This document shows positions 54,248-64,000 of a stretch of DNA of 64,000 nucleotides, piece after piece; position 1 is the stretch's first letter, and every line of letters begins with the position of its first letter. A program made the translations under genes and the position numbers. Below the pieces are notes generated by a model. The model was not told the DNA's origin and made no database searches. It saw only the letters and a program-made list of their open reading frames with translations. The DNA is from Phellopilus nigrolimitatus (Eukaryota > Basidiomycota > Agaricomycetes > Hymenochaetales > Hymenochaetaceae), in contig JAJOHG010000097.1 in the NCBI GenBank assembly GCA_021029095.1, forward strand, positions 41,303-105,302, written 5' to 3'.

Positions 54248-55662
54248 TTAGTCTTCGAGGTCGAGATCCCCGTACGGCTTCGCCTTGAAGTAGCTCTCAT
54301 CGAAGTGGTGCACGCGCACGAAGCCGTCCTCTCCACCAGAAGCATAACATTTTCCAGAGGGGTGGACGGCCAATCTGATATAAGGAAAAAGACGGTGTTC
54401 AGAACAGAATATAGAGCACGAACGACGGAAACGGCCGTACGTGTTGATAGGACCGAAGTGGCCCTTCACTCGCCCCAATTCCTCCTCAAAAACCTTATGC
54501 CAGAACCGCGTCTCAAATTTACCCTGCCGTGATGAAGTGGTGGTGACACTCATTGCGTCCTGACCGCCTCCGAGAAGTACCTGCAAAAACATCCAGATAC
54601 TTAAGTCTTATTATTTCGCAAGAACGACATACATATGGTTTTTGAAATGCGATAGCAGCGCTGTTTAGTGGCGTTTCAGTTGAGTAGGTCTTGAGCACCT
54701 GGAGCGTCCGCGTGTCATGCAACTAGGCAACCCTCCCCTTAGCATCCACTCAAAGGGAACAAATGATACAACTGCACTCACTCTTGCCGTTTTGTCCTTG
54801 CTGCTCGTGATGAAATAGGAGCGGTCTGGGGCGATCTGAAGGTCCGTGACGACGTCCATGTGTGCGCGCTCGTTATTCAGCACCTCGTCGCCTGTCTTTG
54901 CGTCGAAAAGCGCGACCTTGCCAGACTCGTGCCCGGTAAGGATGAGGTTCGCAATGTGCGCAAAGGTGCAGACGGTTGGCTTAGAACCGATCGGGTTGAA
55001 CATCGTAGTGGGTTCTTCGGACTCTGCAAACACGCATTCGTACGCAAAAAAAGAGAAAAAATCAGAAGATCGCACGCACGCTTCGTCCCGTCGCCTTCGC
55101 GGTTGATGTTGAAGATGCGTATGCAGCTCTGGTGGCCCATACGCTGCTCAGTGATGCACACGACCTGCTCATCATCCTCGCTGAATGCCACGCGCTTAAC
55201 CGCGGTCGGGAACTCCCATGTATACAGGCATTTGCCCGTCGCGACTTGCCAGAGCTTCATGTTGTTGTCTGCCGCCCCCGAGACGAGGTACTGTGATTTT
55301 GCTGTGCTTGGGTTAATATTTTCTCTCCCTCCTTCTAAGAGACAGAAAAGAGCACACGCACAGTCGACGTCGATCGTCCAGACGGTCCCGTTGTGTCCAT
55401 CATATGTCCCTACCCGCTCGCCATTGTCGGAGAACCAGACATTGATACCAATATCTTTCGAGCAGGAGAAGAGCAGATCCCCCTCAGCGTTGAATTTGAT
55501 CTGCGTCAGCGAACGCTCATGCCCTACAAACCTTCAAATATCAGTAAAAATGCGCAAGAATTTAGAGTCAATAGAGGCACGGACCTTGAAGAAGGATCGG
55601 TCTCTGCAGATCGTAAGAACATGAGCTAGATCACTGTGTTTGAGCAGCGAAATACTCACCAT
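54248..55662 (-). CDS. TIF34: Eukaryotic translation initiation factor 3 subunit i (WD40)
   Basis: Core eIF3 subunit acting in the cytoplasm, a seven-bladed WD40 propeller needed for 43S assembly and scanning. Eight exons. Exon 1 is only the ATG (55662-55660); exon 2 is 55603-55585 (RPILLQ); exon 3 starts at 55523 ([40 protein letters not shown]). Then come [124 protein letters not shown] and the characteristic end [20 protein letters not shown]. The start is set by family length: everything before RPILLQGH must be one Met. Single-copy housekeeping gene, intact. Confidence 0.95.
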
Positions 55663-56139
55663 GTCGATGTGAAGATTTTGAAGACTTCGTCGTCGTTGCG
55701 GGCAGTGACAAGATCCGGAAATTACTGACCGAAGGATATGTTCCCACGGTCGTTCATCGACGTCCATTACTCCCGGTATCGCTCATTTTTGCTTCTCGAC
55801 GACTCATCACAGGCAATCCAGAAATCTCGCAACGCATCGAAGAGGCTCAAGCTTTTCTACCATTAAACTCACAACTAGAATGAACCAAACCCGCACAATC
55901 TTGTGACCCGATAGCAATTGACATGTTTCTGATTTGCTTCTGCTCCCCCAAAAACAAACGACGTGAGTACAGTTAGTACAAAGGTCTTCGCAATTTATTG
56001 CACATATTACTTATTCTAAAGGTGCATCCAGAGTTGATCTAGAGCGTACAAATCATGAAAGCGTACAAATTCAAAGCTGCAGACTAAGCTGCGTCAAGAG
56101 CTGCATCAAGGCACAACCTACATTTTTGTATATTCGGAT
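55663..56139. other. eIF3i upstream region
   Basis: No gene seen; short intergenic DNA between eIF3i and the 3' end of the next gene, both on the minus strand. Confidence 0.45.
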
Positions 56140-56767
56140 TTATAACCTCCTGCTCGAGTTTCCGTACCGGTTCCCGATAGCAGTTGCTCCGCTGCTGTCA
56201 CCGTTTGGTCTCGGTATCGCGCCATTGAAGGCAGGGGTATTTGGGGCGGCGTTGGGCGGAGAAATCATCATGCCTCTCATAATAGCATCGAGGTCGCGGG
56301 ATACGGGTTGCTGGTGGAAGGTAGGACTGTTTTTCTTCAGTGTGACCGATTCAAAGAGTTCCTCCTCTTCGAGCTTTTTGACCTCTGCGCGGAGGTTTGC
56401 CATGACGCGTTCGAATATCACTGACGGATAAAGACAGGGGGCGCAGTGAGCGTTTAATGACAGACATCAGGTAATGGGCCAGCAGAGGTGTACATAATGC
56501 ATGCCACTCACTCTGCTCCTCTCTGGGGTCTTTTGATCTTGGGAGAATTATGGGCTTGATTGGGCCAGCGTCCGACCACTTCGTTCTCCGCAGGCCTATC
56601 TCCTCTTCGACCCTCCTTGCAAAATCCTCGTCGGATAGCGTCATGTCGGCTATAGACGTCTCATCCTGGCCATACTCGGTGCTTATTGTTTCTGTGGGCG
56701 AGGGTGCGCGGAGGACAGGTGGGGCATAGACGGGATCGACGGTATGTGTGTGTCGGGCGCTAGGCAT
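56140..56767 (-). CDS. Small hydrophilic protein of unknown function
   Basis: Two exons, 56767-56512 and 56420-56140, joined by a GTGAGT...CAG intron of 91 nt, giving 178 residues. The first exon is acidic (DETSIADMTLSDEDFARRVE, then EIGLRRTKWSDAGPIKPIIL PRSKDPREEQ split by position). The second begins MIFERVMANLRAEVKKLEEE, a short coiled-coil helix, and ends in a disordered Asn/Pro/Ser tail (NAAPNTPAFNGAIPRPNGDS). No signal peptide or membrane segment. The reading frame across the splice, the helix and codon use support a real gene. I do not recognise the family. Confidence 0.7.
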
Positions 56768-57324
56768 GGTTTGAATTAGCTCGGTGTTCGCTTATAGTTC
56801 ACCAGGATGATGCAGGCTGTGATGATAGATGACTGTTTATAAGTACTGAGACAGTGAGAACGGAGAAACGGATGGAGCAATGAGCAGCCTCACGGCAGAC
56901 ATACAAGTTGTACAAACACCAGTCAAGAACGCGAACGCGTCCAGAGCTTGTTCGTCTTGTTCTCGCACCTCTTCCCACGCCTTCGGAACACGAAATTCTC
57001 CTTAGTCTCTTTATTTAAAATCTTCCTCTTATTCATTGTGCACACTTTTTTCTTGATTTCAAGTACTCTGGAAATCTGGATACTCGCAAAAATTTCAGCA
57101 TTTTTTTTTTGGCCTAGCAGAGATTTTTGAATAAATTTTATTTCTTTTTTGAACTCCGACTGAAATGGCGCCAACTCAGAGCCGAGATGATTCAGGTTTG
57201 CTCACGACTCATTTATAAACCGACGCGTCGACGCGACTTTCCTTCCACCCATACCACCACCACCTCGTTCACCCCAATAACTCTCCTCCCCTTCTTGCAC
57301 AATACTGCAACACTGTGAGACCTG
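56768..57324. other. Divergent intergenic region upstream of RNR1
   Basis: 557 bp between divergently transcribed genes, with AT-rich DNA at 57000-57170. It contains the candidate RNR1 control elements listed separately. No gene. Confidence 0.5.
57212..57228 (+). promoter_or_regulatory. Candidate RNR1 promoter: TATA-like box plus MluI cell-cycle box
   Basis: TTTATAAA at 57212-57219 is followed at once by ACGCGT at 57223-57228, about 100 bp before the RNR1 start; a second ACGCGT lies at 56935-56940. In yeasts the ACGCGT (MCB) element recruits MBF and drives G1/S transcription of ribonucleotide reductase. The motif is seen; its use here is inferred. Confidence 0.45.
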
Positions 57325-60300
57325 ATGGCCTACGTTTTCAAACGAGGTGAGCAGCCACGCATCTGCCTCGTGTACTGCAGCATTTTTCTGACTATCGTTG
57401 CATAGACGGGTATGTCCTCCAACGCGCTCGACGCGTCGATATTACGCGTTTCTTTGACATCTATTGTATCCTTCTTTTCGTCTCTAGCCGCAAGGAGCGT
57501 GTCGCATTCGACAAGGTACGTGTCTAGCAACGCGTAATCCTGGGTCGCGTTTTCATCTCTTGTTTAGATCACCGCCCGCATCGCGAAGCTCTGTTACGGT
57601 CTCGACCCAGAGCATGTTGAGCCTATCGAGTGAGTAACTTTCAACTCTCGATACCTTCCATTTCTCAACTTCGGTCAAACAGAATTACGAAGAAAGTCAT
57701 TGCTGGTGTATATCAGGGTGTCACAACGGTGGAGCTCGACGTACGTGCAACCATCCTAGTATAACGCGCTTCTGTCTAATATGAAAACAAATAGAACCTA
57801 GCTGCGGAGACTGCTGCCTACCTCACAACTAAGCATCCCGATTACGCGATCCTAGCCGCGCGCATCGCCATTTCTAATTTGCACAAGGAGACAAAGAAGA
57901 GCTTCTCACAGGTCATTAGTGACCTCTACCACTATGGTACGTGGCGCGTCTCCTAATCATCGACTATAACTAATACTATTATAGTGAACCCGAAAAATGG
58001 CAAGGCTGCAGGCATGATCTCGGATGAGACTTACGAGATCGTCCGGGACAACGCTGCGATCCTCGACTCCGCAATCATCTACGATCGCGATTTTCATTAC
58101 CAGTACTTCGGCTTCAAGACTCTTGAACGCTCTTATCTGCTCCGAATTGACAATAGGATCGCTGAGAGACCACAACACATGCTCATGCGCGTCGCGGTCG
58201 GTATTCATGGACGTGACATTGATCGTGCTATCCAGACCTATAACCTCATGTCCGAGCGTTACTTTACCCACGCAAGCCCGACACTTTTCAATGCGGGCAC
58301 GCCCCATCCTCAACTAAGCTCGTGCTTCCTTGTTTGCATGAAGGATGACAGTATTGAGGGCATCTACGATACGCTTAAGCAGTGCGCGATGATCAGTAAA
58401 ACAGCTGGGGGTATTGGTCTCAGCATTCACTGTATCCGCGCGACTGGGTACGTTGCCTGTGCATTATTCTGAGAGCGTTATTCATGGTCGCCGTAGGTCA
58501 TATATTGCGGGTACAAATGGCTACTCCAACGGCATAGTCCCCATGCTTCGTGCATATGATGCAACGGCTCGCTATGTTGATCAGGGTGGTAACAAGCGCC
58601 CAGGAGCCTTCGCCATCTACATGGAACCCTGGCACGCTGACATCTTCGATTTCCTCGACCTGCGCAAGAATCACGGAAAGGAAGAGGCCCGTGCTCGCGA
58701 CCTCTTCTATGCTCTCTGGATTCCAGATCTTTTGTGGGTGTTGATTTAGTTTTGTCCTTCAACCTTGTCTTGACGCCGTTTCAGTATGAAGCGTGTCGAG
58801 GAAGACGGGGAGTGGTCGCTGTTCTGTCCCAATGAGGCTCCTAACCTCCATGAAGTTTGGGGAGAGGAGTTCGAGGAGCTCTTCGTCAAGTATGAGAAAG
58901 AAGGTCGTGCGATGAAGACGATCAAAGCTCAGAAGCTTTGGTACGCCATTCTCGAAGCGCAAGTCGAAACTGGAGGACCATTCATGGTTTACAAGGACTC
59001 TGCTAACCGTATGTTAACCTTTCACATATTTTCTACTTGCATAATGTCTAACAATAATACTACAGGCAAGTCAAATCAGCAGAACCTCGGCACCATCAAG
59101 TCTTCCAACCTCTGCACGGAGATTATTGAATATTCTTCCCCGGATGAAACTGCCGTCTGCAACCTAGCCTCCCTTGCCCTTCCGTCGTTTATCCGCGGGA
59201 AAAAGTATGACTTTAAAAAACTCTACGAGGTCGCCAAAGTTGTCACATTTAACCTCAATCGTGTCATCGATGTCAACTATTACCCTGTCCCGGAGGCGCG
59301 TCGCTCAAACATGCGCCATCGCCCGGTCGGTCTTGGTGTTCAGGGTCTTGCGGACACGTTCATGGCGCTACGTCTGCCCTTCGACTCTCCACAAGCCCGT
59401 GACCTCAACGTCAAGATCTTCGAGACGATCTATTACGCTGCGCTCGAGGCGAGCAGTGACATTGCCGCCGTTGACGGCCCATATGAGACGTGGGTGGGTA
59501 GCCCTGCCGAGCAAGGCAAGCTGCAGTTTGACCTTTGGGGCGTTGCACCGAGCGATCTTTGGGACTGGAAGACGCTCAAGGCGAAAATTGCACAGACTGG
59601 CCTTAGGAACTCGCTCCTTGTCGCGCCGATGCCTACCGCGTCGACGAGCCAGATCTTAGGTTTCAACGAGTGCTTCGAGCCCTACACCAGCAACATCTAC
59701 ACACGTCGCGTCCTATCCGGCGAGTTCCAAGTCGTTTGCCCATGGCTGCTTCGTGAGCTCGTCGACCTCGGTCTATGGGACGAGCAGATGCGCAACTTGA
59801 TTATCGCGCACAATGGTTCGGTCCAGGGCATCCAGGGAATCCCCGATGATGTGAAAGCGATTTACAAGACCGTCTGGGAGATCTCTCAGAAAAAGATCCT
59901 AGACTTGGCTGCCGACCGTGGCGCGTTCATCTGCCAGAGCCAGAGTCTGAACGTGCACCTCCAGTCACCGTCGAACGGTCAACTCACGAGCATGCACTTC
60001 TACGGTTGGAAGAAGGGTTTGAAGACGGGCATGTACTACCTCCGCACGCGTCCCGCCGCACAGGCTATCCAGTTCACTGTCGATGCTACTGCTGTGAAGG
60101 CTGCTGGGAAGCGGGACGTCCCTAACGGCATCACTGAGTTTCCGACATCCACCAAACCGAAAGCCATCTCTGCACCCTCTCCCAGCCGTCTGAACGGTGC
60201 GCGTCACTCTGAGCCGCCTGCCTCGCCGACACACTCACACTTCGCCTCGCCGTCGTCACAGCCAGTCAAGTCTGAGGAGCCTGAGCCGCTCTCGCTCGAC

Positions 60301-60435
60301 GGCAGTGCATCGAAGGTCGCCGAGGATCCTGAGTACGCTGCAGCGCTGCAGAGGCAGCGCGATCGCGAGCTTGCGGAGGCAAAGATGATGTGCTCAATTG
60401 AGAACAAGGAGGCGTGCGTGATGTGTTCGGGCTGA
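57325..60435 (+). CDS. RNR1: Ribonucleoside-diphosphate reductase large subunit (class Ia)
   Basis: Makes dNDPs from NDPs with the small subunit and holds the active and allosteric sites. Ten exons: 57325-57346, 57406-57409, 57488-57515, 57568-57629, 57683-57740, 57795-57936, 57985-58447, 58497-58733, 58785-59008 and 59066-60435, summing to 869 residues. The ATP cone starts [20 protein letters not shown]; exon 2 is a 4-nt microexon needed for the RDG residues. The catalytic core shows [80 protein letters not shown] (N-x-C-x-E active site) and [20 protein letters not shown]. After [10 protein letters not shown] comes a Pro/Ser-rich linker and the C-terminal shuttle pair CVMC in KEACVMCSG. Complete, housekeeping. 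Confidence 0.96.
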
Positions 60436-60860
60436 AAATTGCGTATCACGTACTCGGCTTTTTTTTTTTTTTCAAGTTTCCCTGTCGTCCCTTGTTACTC
60501 CCCATTCTGTAATCTGTCCAACATCATCCGCTCGGCTTGTTTTGTGCCATTACTACCTGCATTGTTACTTTACTGGTGTATGAATACATACTGTTCAAAT
60601 CTTTATTTAATCGATGCGAGCTGCGAGCTCTTCGACCCTCGATTGCTGTGCACATGGATCAGAAACTGGAAACTGATTATGGCAGGTATGGTCTTTTAAG
60701 CTCGTCTCACAAGCGATCGCCTCGGAGGTTGAGCTACGCTGTCATTTTCTACCTGAACCACCGTCGACGACAAAAGAGACAGCGAGCTCGCCGTGTTGGT
60801 GTATAGCATTGTAATTGCGCGTGGATCTCGCCACTTACAGGTCGCGATCGCTTTGTCTTC
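60436..60860. other. RNR1 3' UTR / F-box promoter
   Basis: 425 bp starting with a T-tract; no gene recognised. Confidence 0.45.
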
Positions 60861-62432
60861 ATGGTGATCTTGCAGACGTATCGTCCCCGTATGCTGCACA
60901 ACGCAGAGTTGGCATCGACGCAGAGAGCTGCATTCGAATGCACTCCAGCGTCGCCTCGCTCAGTCTCCAGCTATTCACTAAATACTCTCCCTGTCGAGCT
61001 GCTTATCCTCATCTTCACCTTCGGCATCGCGGACAACCCGGACATCGCCCCGGCGCTCTCGCTCGTCAACCGCCAATGGCGCGCCATTATGCTCGACCTG
61101 CCCTCTCTCTGGCGGCGCCTGCACCTTAGCGACGCCAACTTCAACGCCCAGAGACTCCGCGACAAGGCGGCGCTGTGGTTCGCTCGCACCAGGGCGCTTC
61201 CGCTTGACATCGAGCTCGACACGTGCTGTCGTGATTCCGTGCTGCCGTTGCTGTCGTATATGCTCTTGGGGGTGGAACGGTGGAGGGACGTGTCGTACAT
61301 GCACTCGCGTTTGCGCTTTTCGACCGTCAGGGATGGCGAGCAGCCGCGGCTGGAGTCGCTGCTGGTCACGCTAGCTCCGAAGAAGACAATCACGAGCGAT
61401 CTGCAGAACACGTCCACTCCGCCGGCGAGCCCAAGGCCATGGTGGGGAGGGGCAGACGTTCCTATGAAGAAGACCTTCCAGGCGAATGAAGAACGCCTCA
61501 AACAAATTTATGTTCTCGGGGTACGCTGCTTGCCTCCTCCCGAGCATGTCGCTGCCTTTGATTCTGTCACAACACTTGTGCTCATGTCGAGCAGCACCGA
61601 GTGCGACTTTCCGATGCACCAGGTCGTCCCATTTCTCTCGGCCTTCCCGGCTCTGAAGGACCTCGAGTTGTCGAACTTCAATGAGTTGTTCCTTGTGAAC
61701 GACCCTGAATATCGCCCAGACTGCCCGTCTCTCCGGCCCGCCGTACTTCCCCACCTGCAACGGCTATCGATCCGCGGGATCTGTTCCTCACGATGCATCC
61801 TCTCGCACCTCACGACCCCATCCCTGCGCGTTCTTTCGCTAGTGCACATCAACTCGTCTAGCGTGTATTACGACTTCCCGCACCCGGGAGAGCACGGCGA
61901 CAGCGACGACGAGTCCGGAGACTTCTCGCGCTCGCCGTGGACGGACCACGCCACGGGCATGGGCCTACGCCGCCTCTTTGCGCGAGCGGCGCCTCCGCTC
62001 CGCGAGCTCGTCATGGACTACGCGGACCTCCGCACGAAGGACTTCAGATGGCTGTTCGCGCGCCTGGACCACCTCGAGCTGTTTCACATTGTCGCGTCGG
62101 ACATGTCTGACAAAGTCCTGCATGCACTGGAGGTTGATTCCGATGTCGTCGTTGCTGGCAGTGCAGAGGGGAGCGAGGCCGGCGCCCAGCGCCCGGCCAT
62201 TCTACCACGTCTTACGTGCCTCAAGCTCGCGAAATGCCAGAAGCTTACTGGAGATGCCGTCGTCCGTATGGTCTCGTCCCGCGTGCGGGCAGCAGAAAGC
62301 GGACGCGTCGCTGCATTCACCGAGTTGATTACAACTGAGTGTCTGCAGGTCACGGAGCGCGACCACCAGGAGCTTCAGGCGATATTCCCTCCCGAAGGCC
62401 GACTGGAGTATGCTCCCGGTTTTGAAGACTAG
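60861..62432 (+). CDS. F-box protein with leucine-rich repeats
   Basis: Single-exon gene of 523 residues, not closely related to F1-F8. Residues about 42-90 are a clear F-box: NTLPVELLILIFTFG, then PALSLVNRQWRAIMLDLPSL WRRL in typical mushroom form. The remainder is LRR-like with hydrophobic repeats (TTLVLMSS, LPHLQRLSIRGI, TTPSLRVLSLVHI, RWLFARLDHLELFHI, PRLTCLKLAKCQKLTGDAVV) interrupted by an acidic insert near DSDDESGDF. Such proteins bind Skp1 and select targets for SCF ubiquitin ligases. The start may instead be the Met at residue 11. No disabling mutation seen. Confidence 0.85.
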   Translation: MVILQTYRPRMLHNAELASTQRAAFECTPASPRSVSSYSLNTLPVELLILIFTFGIADNPDIAPALSLVNRQWRAIMLDLPSLWRRLHLSDANFNAQRLRDKAALWFARTRALPLDIELDTCCRDSVLPLLSYMLLGVERWRDVSYMHSRLRFSTVRDGEQPRLESLLVTLAPKKTITSDLQNTSTPPASPRPWWGGADVPMKKTFQANEERLKQIYVLGVRCLPPPEHVAAFDSVTTLVLMSSSTECDFPMHQVVPFLSAFPALKDLELSNFNELFLVNDPEYRPDCPSLRPAVLPHLQRLSIRGICSSRCILSHLTTPSLRVLSLVHINSSSVYYDFPHPGEHGDSDDESGDFSRSPWTDHATGMGLRRLFARAAPPLRELVMDYADLRTKDFRWLFARLDHLELFHIVASDMSDKVLHALEVDSDVVVAGSAEGSEAGAQRPAILPRLTCLKLAKCQKLTGDAVVRMVSSRVRAAESGRVAAFTELITTECLQVTERDHQELQAIFPPEGRLEYAPGFED

Positions 62433-62617
62433 GCAGTATTCCACGCAACTGCTCACGCCTGCGACGAACTACTTATTCAATTTGATTGATGTATCCAATG
62501 GACGGTTCCCTGTATCCTATGCTTTGATCGCACTGTTGTATCTACATAACATTGAGTCCCTATTCCCTGTTGTACAAATACTTAAAAGTTTGTTATGCGA
62601 ATAAACGTTTCAAACCA

Positions 62618-64000
62618 CTACGACAACTCATCGACGACATATTGATTTAGATATACATTATTACACGACATGATCTCCACCCCACGGCTCTCGCAGAACT
62701 CCCGTGTCTTCGGAAGATCGAGAGTAGACACCGCGAAGCCATTGCTCCCGACCGCAGGGTCCACCTCACCCGTGGTAAGTAAGATCCGTCGCAGATGCGG
62801 CAGCGCGCCCGCGGCTAGCGTCGCGTGCAGCCGCCGGTCCTGCGTGCGCCAGTTCACCGCGCTGTACGTGTAGTGCATGTGCAGCTCCTCGAGCGCCGCA
62901 GGGAGCACCAGCGGAAGCACACCTGGCCCCGCCCCACCGGCGCGCAGCTTGTGCAGACGCACGAGCCGCAACGCGTGTGCGCGCGAGAGCACAGCTTGCA
63001 GGTCCGTATCATGTGCGGCGGTGGACGGCCGCACTGCTCGTGTCAAGGTAAAATAGCTTGATCGCGAGGAAGGAAAGGCAGGGAAGGAGTGGCGAAAGCG
63101 CTTCGATCAGGTGGGATGCGTCGACGCGGGCGTCATTTGGGACAAATGGCGGGAGCGGTCGCGAAAAGGTGATATTTAGGTCGAGGTTCTCGAGGCAATA
63201 CGACCCGCGGGGTCGGAAGAACCACGAGAGGTACTTGGGCGGGACAGTCAGATAGCCGTCTCGAAAGTGTAATGTTTTAAGGCGAGACGGGGGCGTTAGT
63301 TCTAAGATATTTCAGGCATTAGATGTTCGTCTATTTCCCTCTTTACGCGAGAGCAGGTCCAGTTGCAGACAGAAAGGAAGCGCAGATTGTGTAGTTTTGA
63401 AACGGCTTCACATAGATGAGGTAGATACTGACAGTGGTCACGCGAAGACATAAGCCACAGACCTTCGAGAGATTCCAAAGTGCCGATAGCCTGAAGAACA
63501 AGATCAAGTCCGCTCAGTTCCGCGAAATGCGCAGACTCGATGCGCAGAGACAGAAACCGGAGGTTCGTGAGCCGAGACAGGACAGACGCAAGCGTGCCCC
63601 AGTGTTCCTTCGCCACAGAGACCTCGTGGAAGAACGTGCAAACGAAGGACTTGCCGATCTTGTAGGCAAACTCGCGGACGCCAGTGCCACACGCCGGACT
63701 GCGCGCGAAGTCTCTCAGTGAGTCCCGGCTCCGGAGGACGACGCGCCGTCGAAGAACTCGTTGGACAGGCGCCGTCCATGAGCGATGTACGAGGCACATG
63801 TCCTTCAAGTTAGCCATTTGAATCTGCGGGATGGCGGGAGCTTCTGAGACGTTCGGTGTGGCGTCCGCTTCGTGACTGAAGTGACTCATTTCCTCTATTA
63901 TCTTGTGGATTACGAGGTCGAAAACGACAGACGGCATGCCGACAGGCTCTGGATATCCTATTTGACCGACGCGATTGCGGTTTCCACCCAAGGTGCGCCT
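62618..64000 (-). CDS. F-box-like/LRR protein, 5' part beyond the window, internal frame change
   Basis: The frame is open from the right edge. It shows the same F-box-like segment type as F1-F8 (PSVVFDLVIHKIIEEM ... LKDMCLVHRSWTAPVQRVLR), then an FARSPACGTGVREFAYKIG linker and LRRs (LPHLCEAVSKLHNLRFLSVC). At about 63310 the frame stops (EISEND-type end, TAG) and protein-like sequence continues in another frame (LTPPSRLKTLHFRDG, PPKYLSWFFRPRG, LLPCLSFLAIKLF) through to GVEIMSCNNVYLNQYVVDEL at 62618. There are no good splice sites at the break, so it is either a one-base frameshift (pseudogene) or a sequence error. It is a distant member of the F family; whether it has the F1-F8 N-terminal module cannot be seen. 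Confidence 0.65.

Overview
The window looks like nuclear DNA of a mushroom-forming basidiomycete (Agaricomycetes). The genes have many short introns of about 50-90 bp with GTRNGT donors. The gene set (a polyporopepsin-type aspartic protease, intronless F-box-like/LRR paralogues, a BTB protein of the 'YYFADGSCIIRVEDTLFNVHRSIL' type in two exons, GC-rich coding sequence) is typical of polypore-like genomes. The exact species cannot be read from the sequence.

Layout. (1) 1-1850: decayed fragment of a ZZ zinc-finger protein. (2) 2-48 kb: an accessory region built from repeated segmental duplication. It holds eight members of one intronless F-box-like/LRR family, here called F1 to F8 (F1 2407-3612 -, F2 6874-8454 +, F3 9657-11249 +, F4 13626-15125 +, F5 28229-29824 -, F6 31664-33256 -, F7 35681-37171 -, F8 45717-47282 -), plus a broken relative (38079-39377 -). 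One intact Zn2Cys6 transcription factor (15788-18888 -) has two long broken copies (5220-6340 -, 33890-35034 +) and one short inverted piece (4580-4810 +). A secreted-protein gene (25861-27672 +) has a 3'-half copy (44575-45113 +). The left arm (TF fragment, F2, F3, F4, TF) and the right arm (F5, F6, TF fragment, F7) are roughly mirror images around a gene-empty, repeat-rich centre at 19.1-25.8 kb. Nested DNA transposon remnants in the spacers allow the duplications to be ordered. (3) 39.5-44.4 kb: a BTB-domain gene and two tandem aldo-keto reductases with a C-terminal membrane anchor. (4) 47.7-64 kb: ordinary genes, namely an MFS transporter, aspartic protease, eIF3 subunit i, a small conserved-looking protein, ribonucleotide reductase large subunit (with a 4-nt microexon), one ordinary F-box protein and the start-less part of another.

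How the parts relate. The housekeeping end (RNR1, eIF3i) is single-copy and intact, while the left 48 kb is unstable. The F8 - MFS 3'-end arrangement appears to be a source locus: the MFS tail was fused to a TF fragment once, and this fused junction is present in both long TF pseudogenes. F-box-like proteins are usually substrate receptors of SCF ubiquitin ligases. A tandem, diverging and partly homogenised family of them fits an evolving substrate-recognition repertoire, but no target can be named.

All coordinates of exons are my own splice-site readings. Paralogue comparisons were made by eye from translations.
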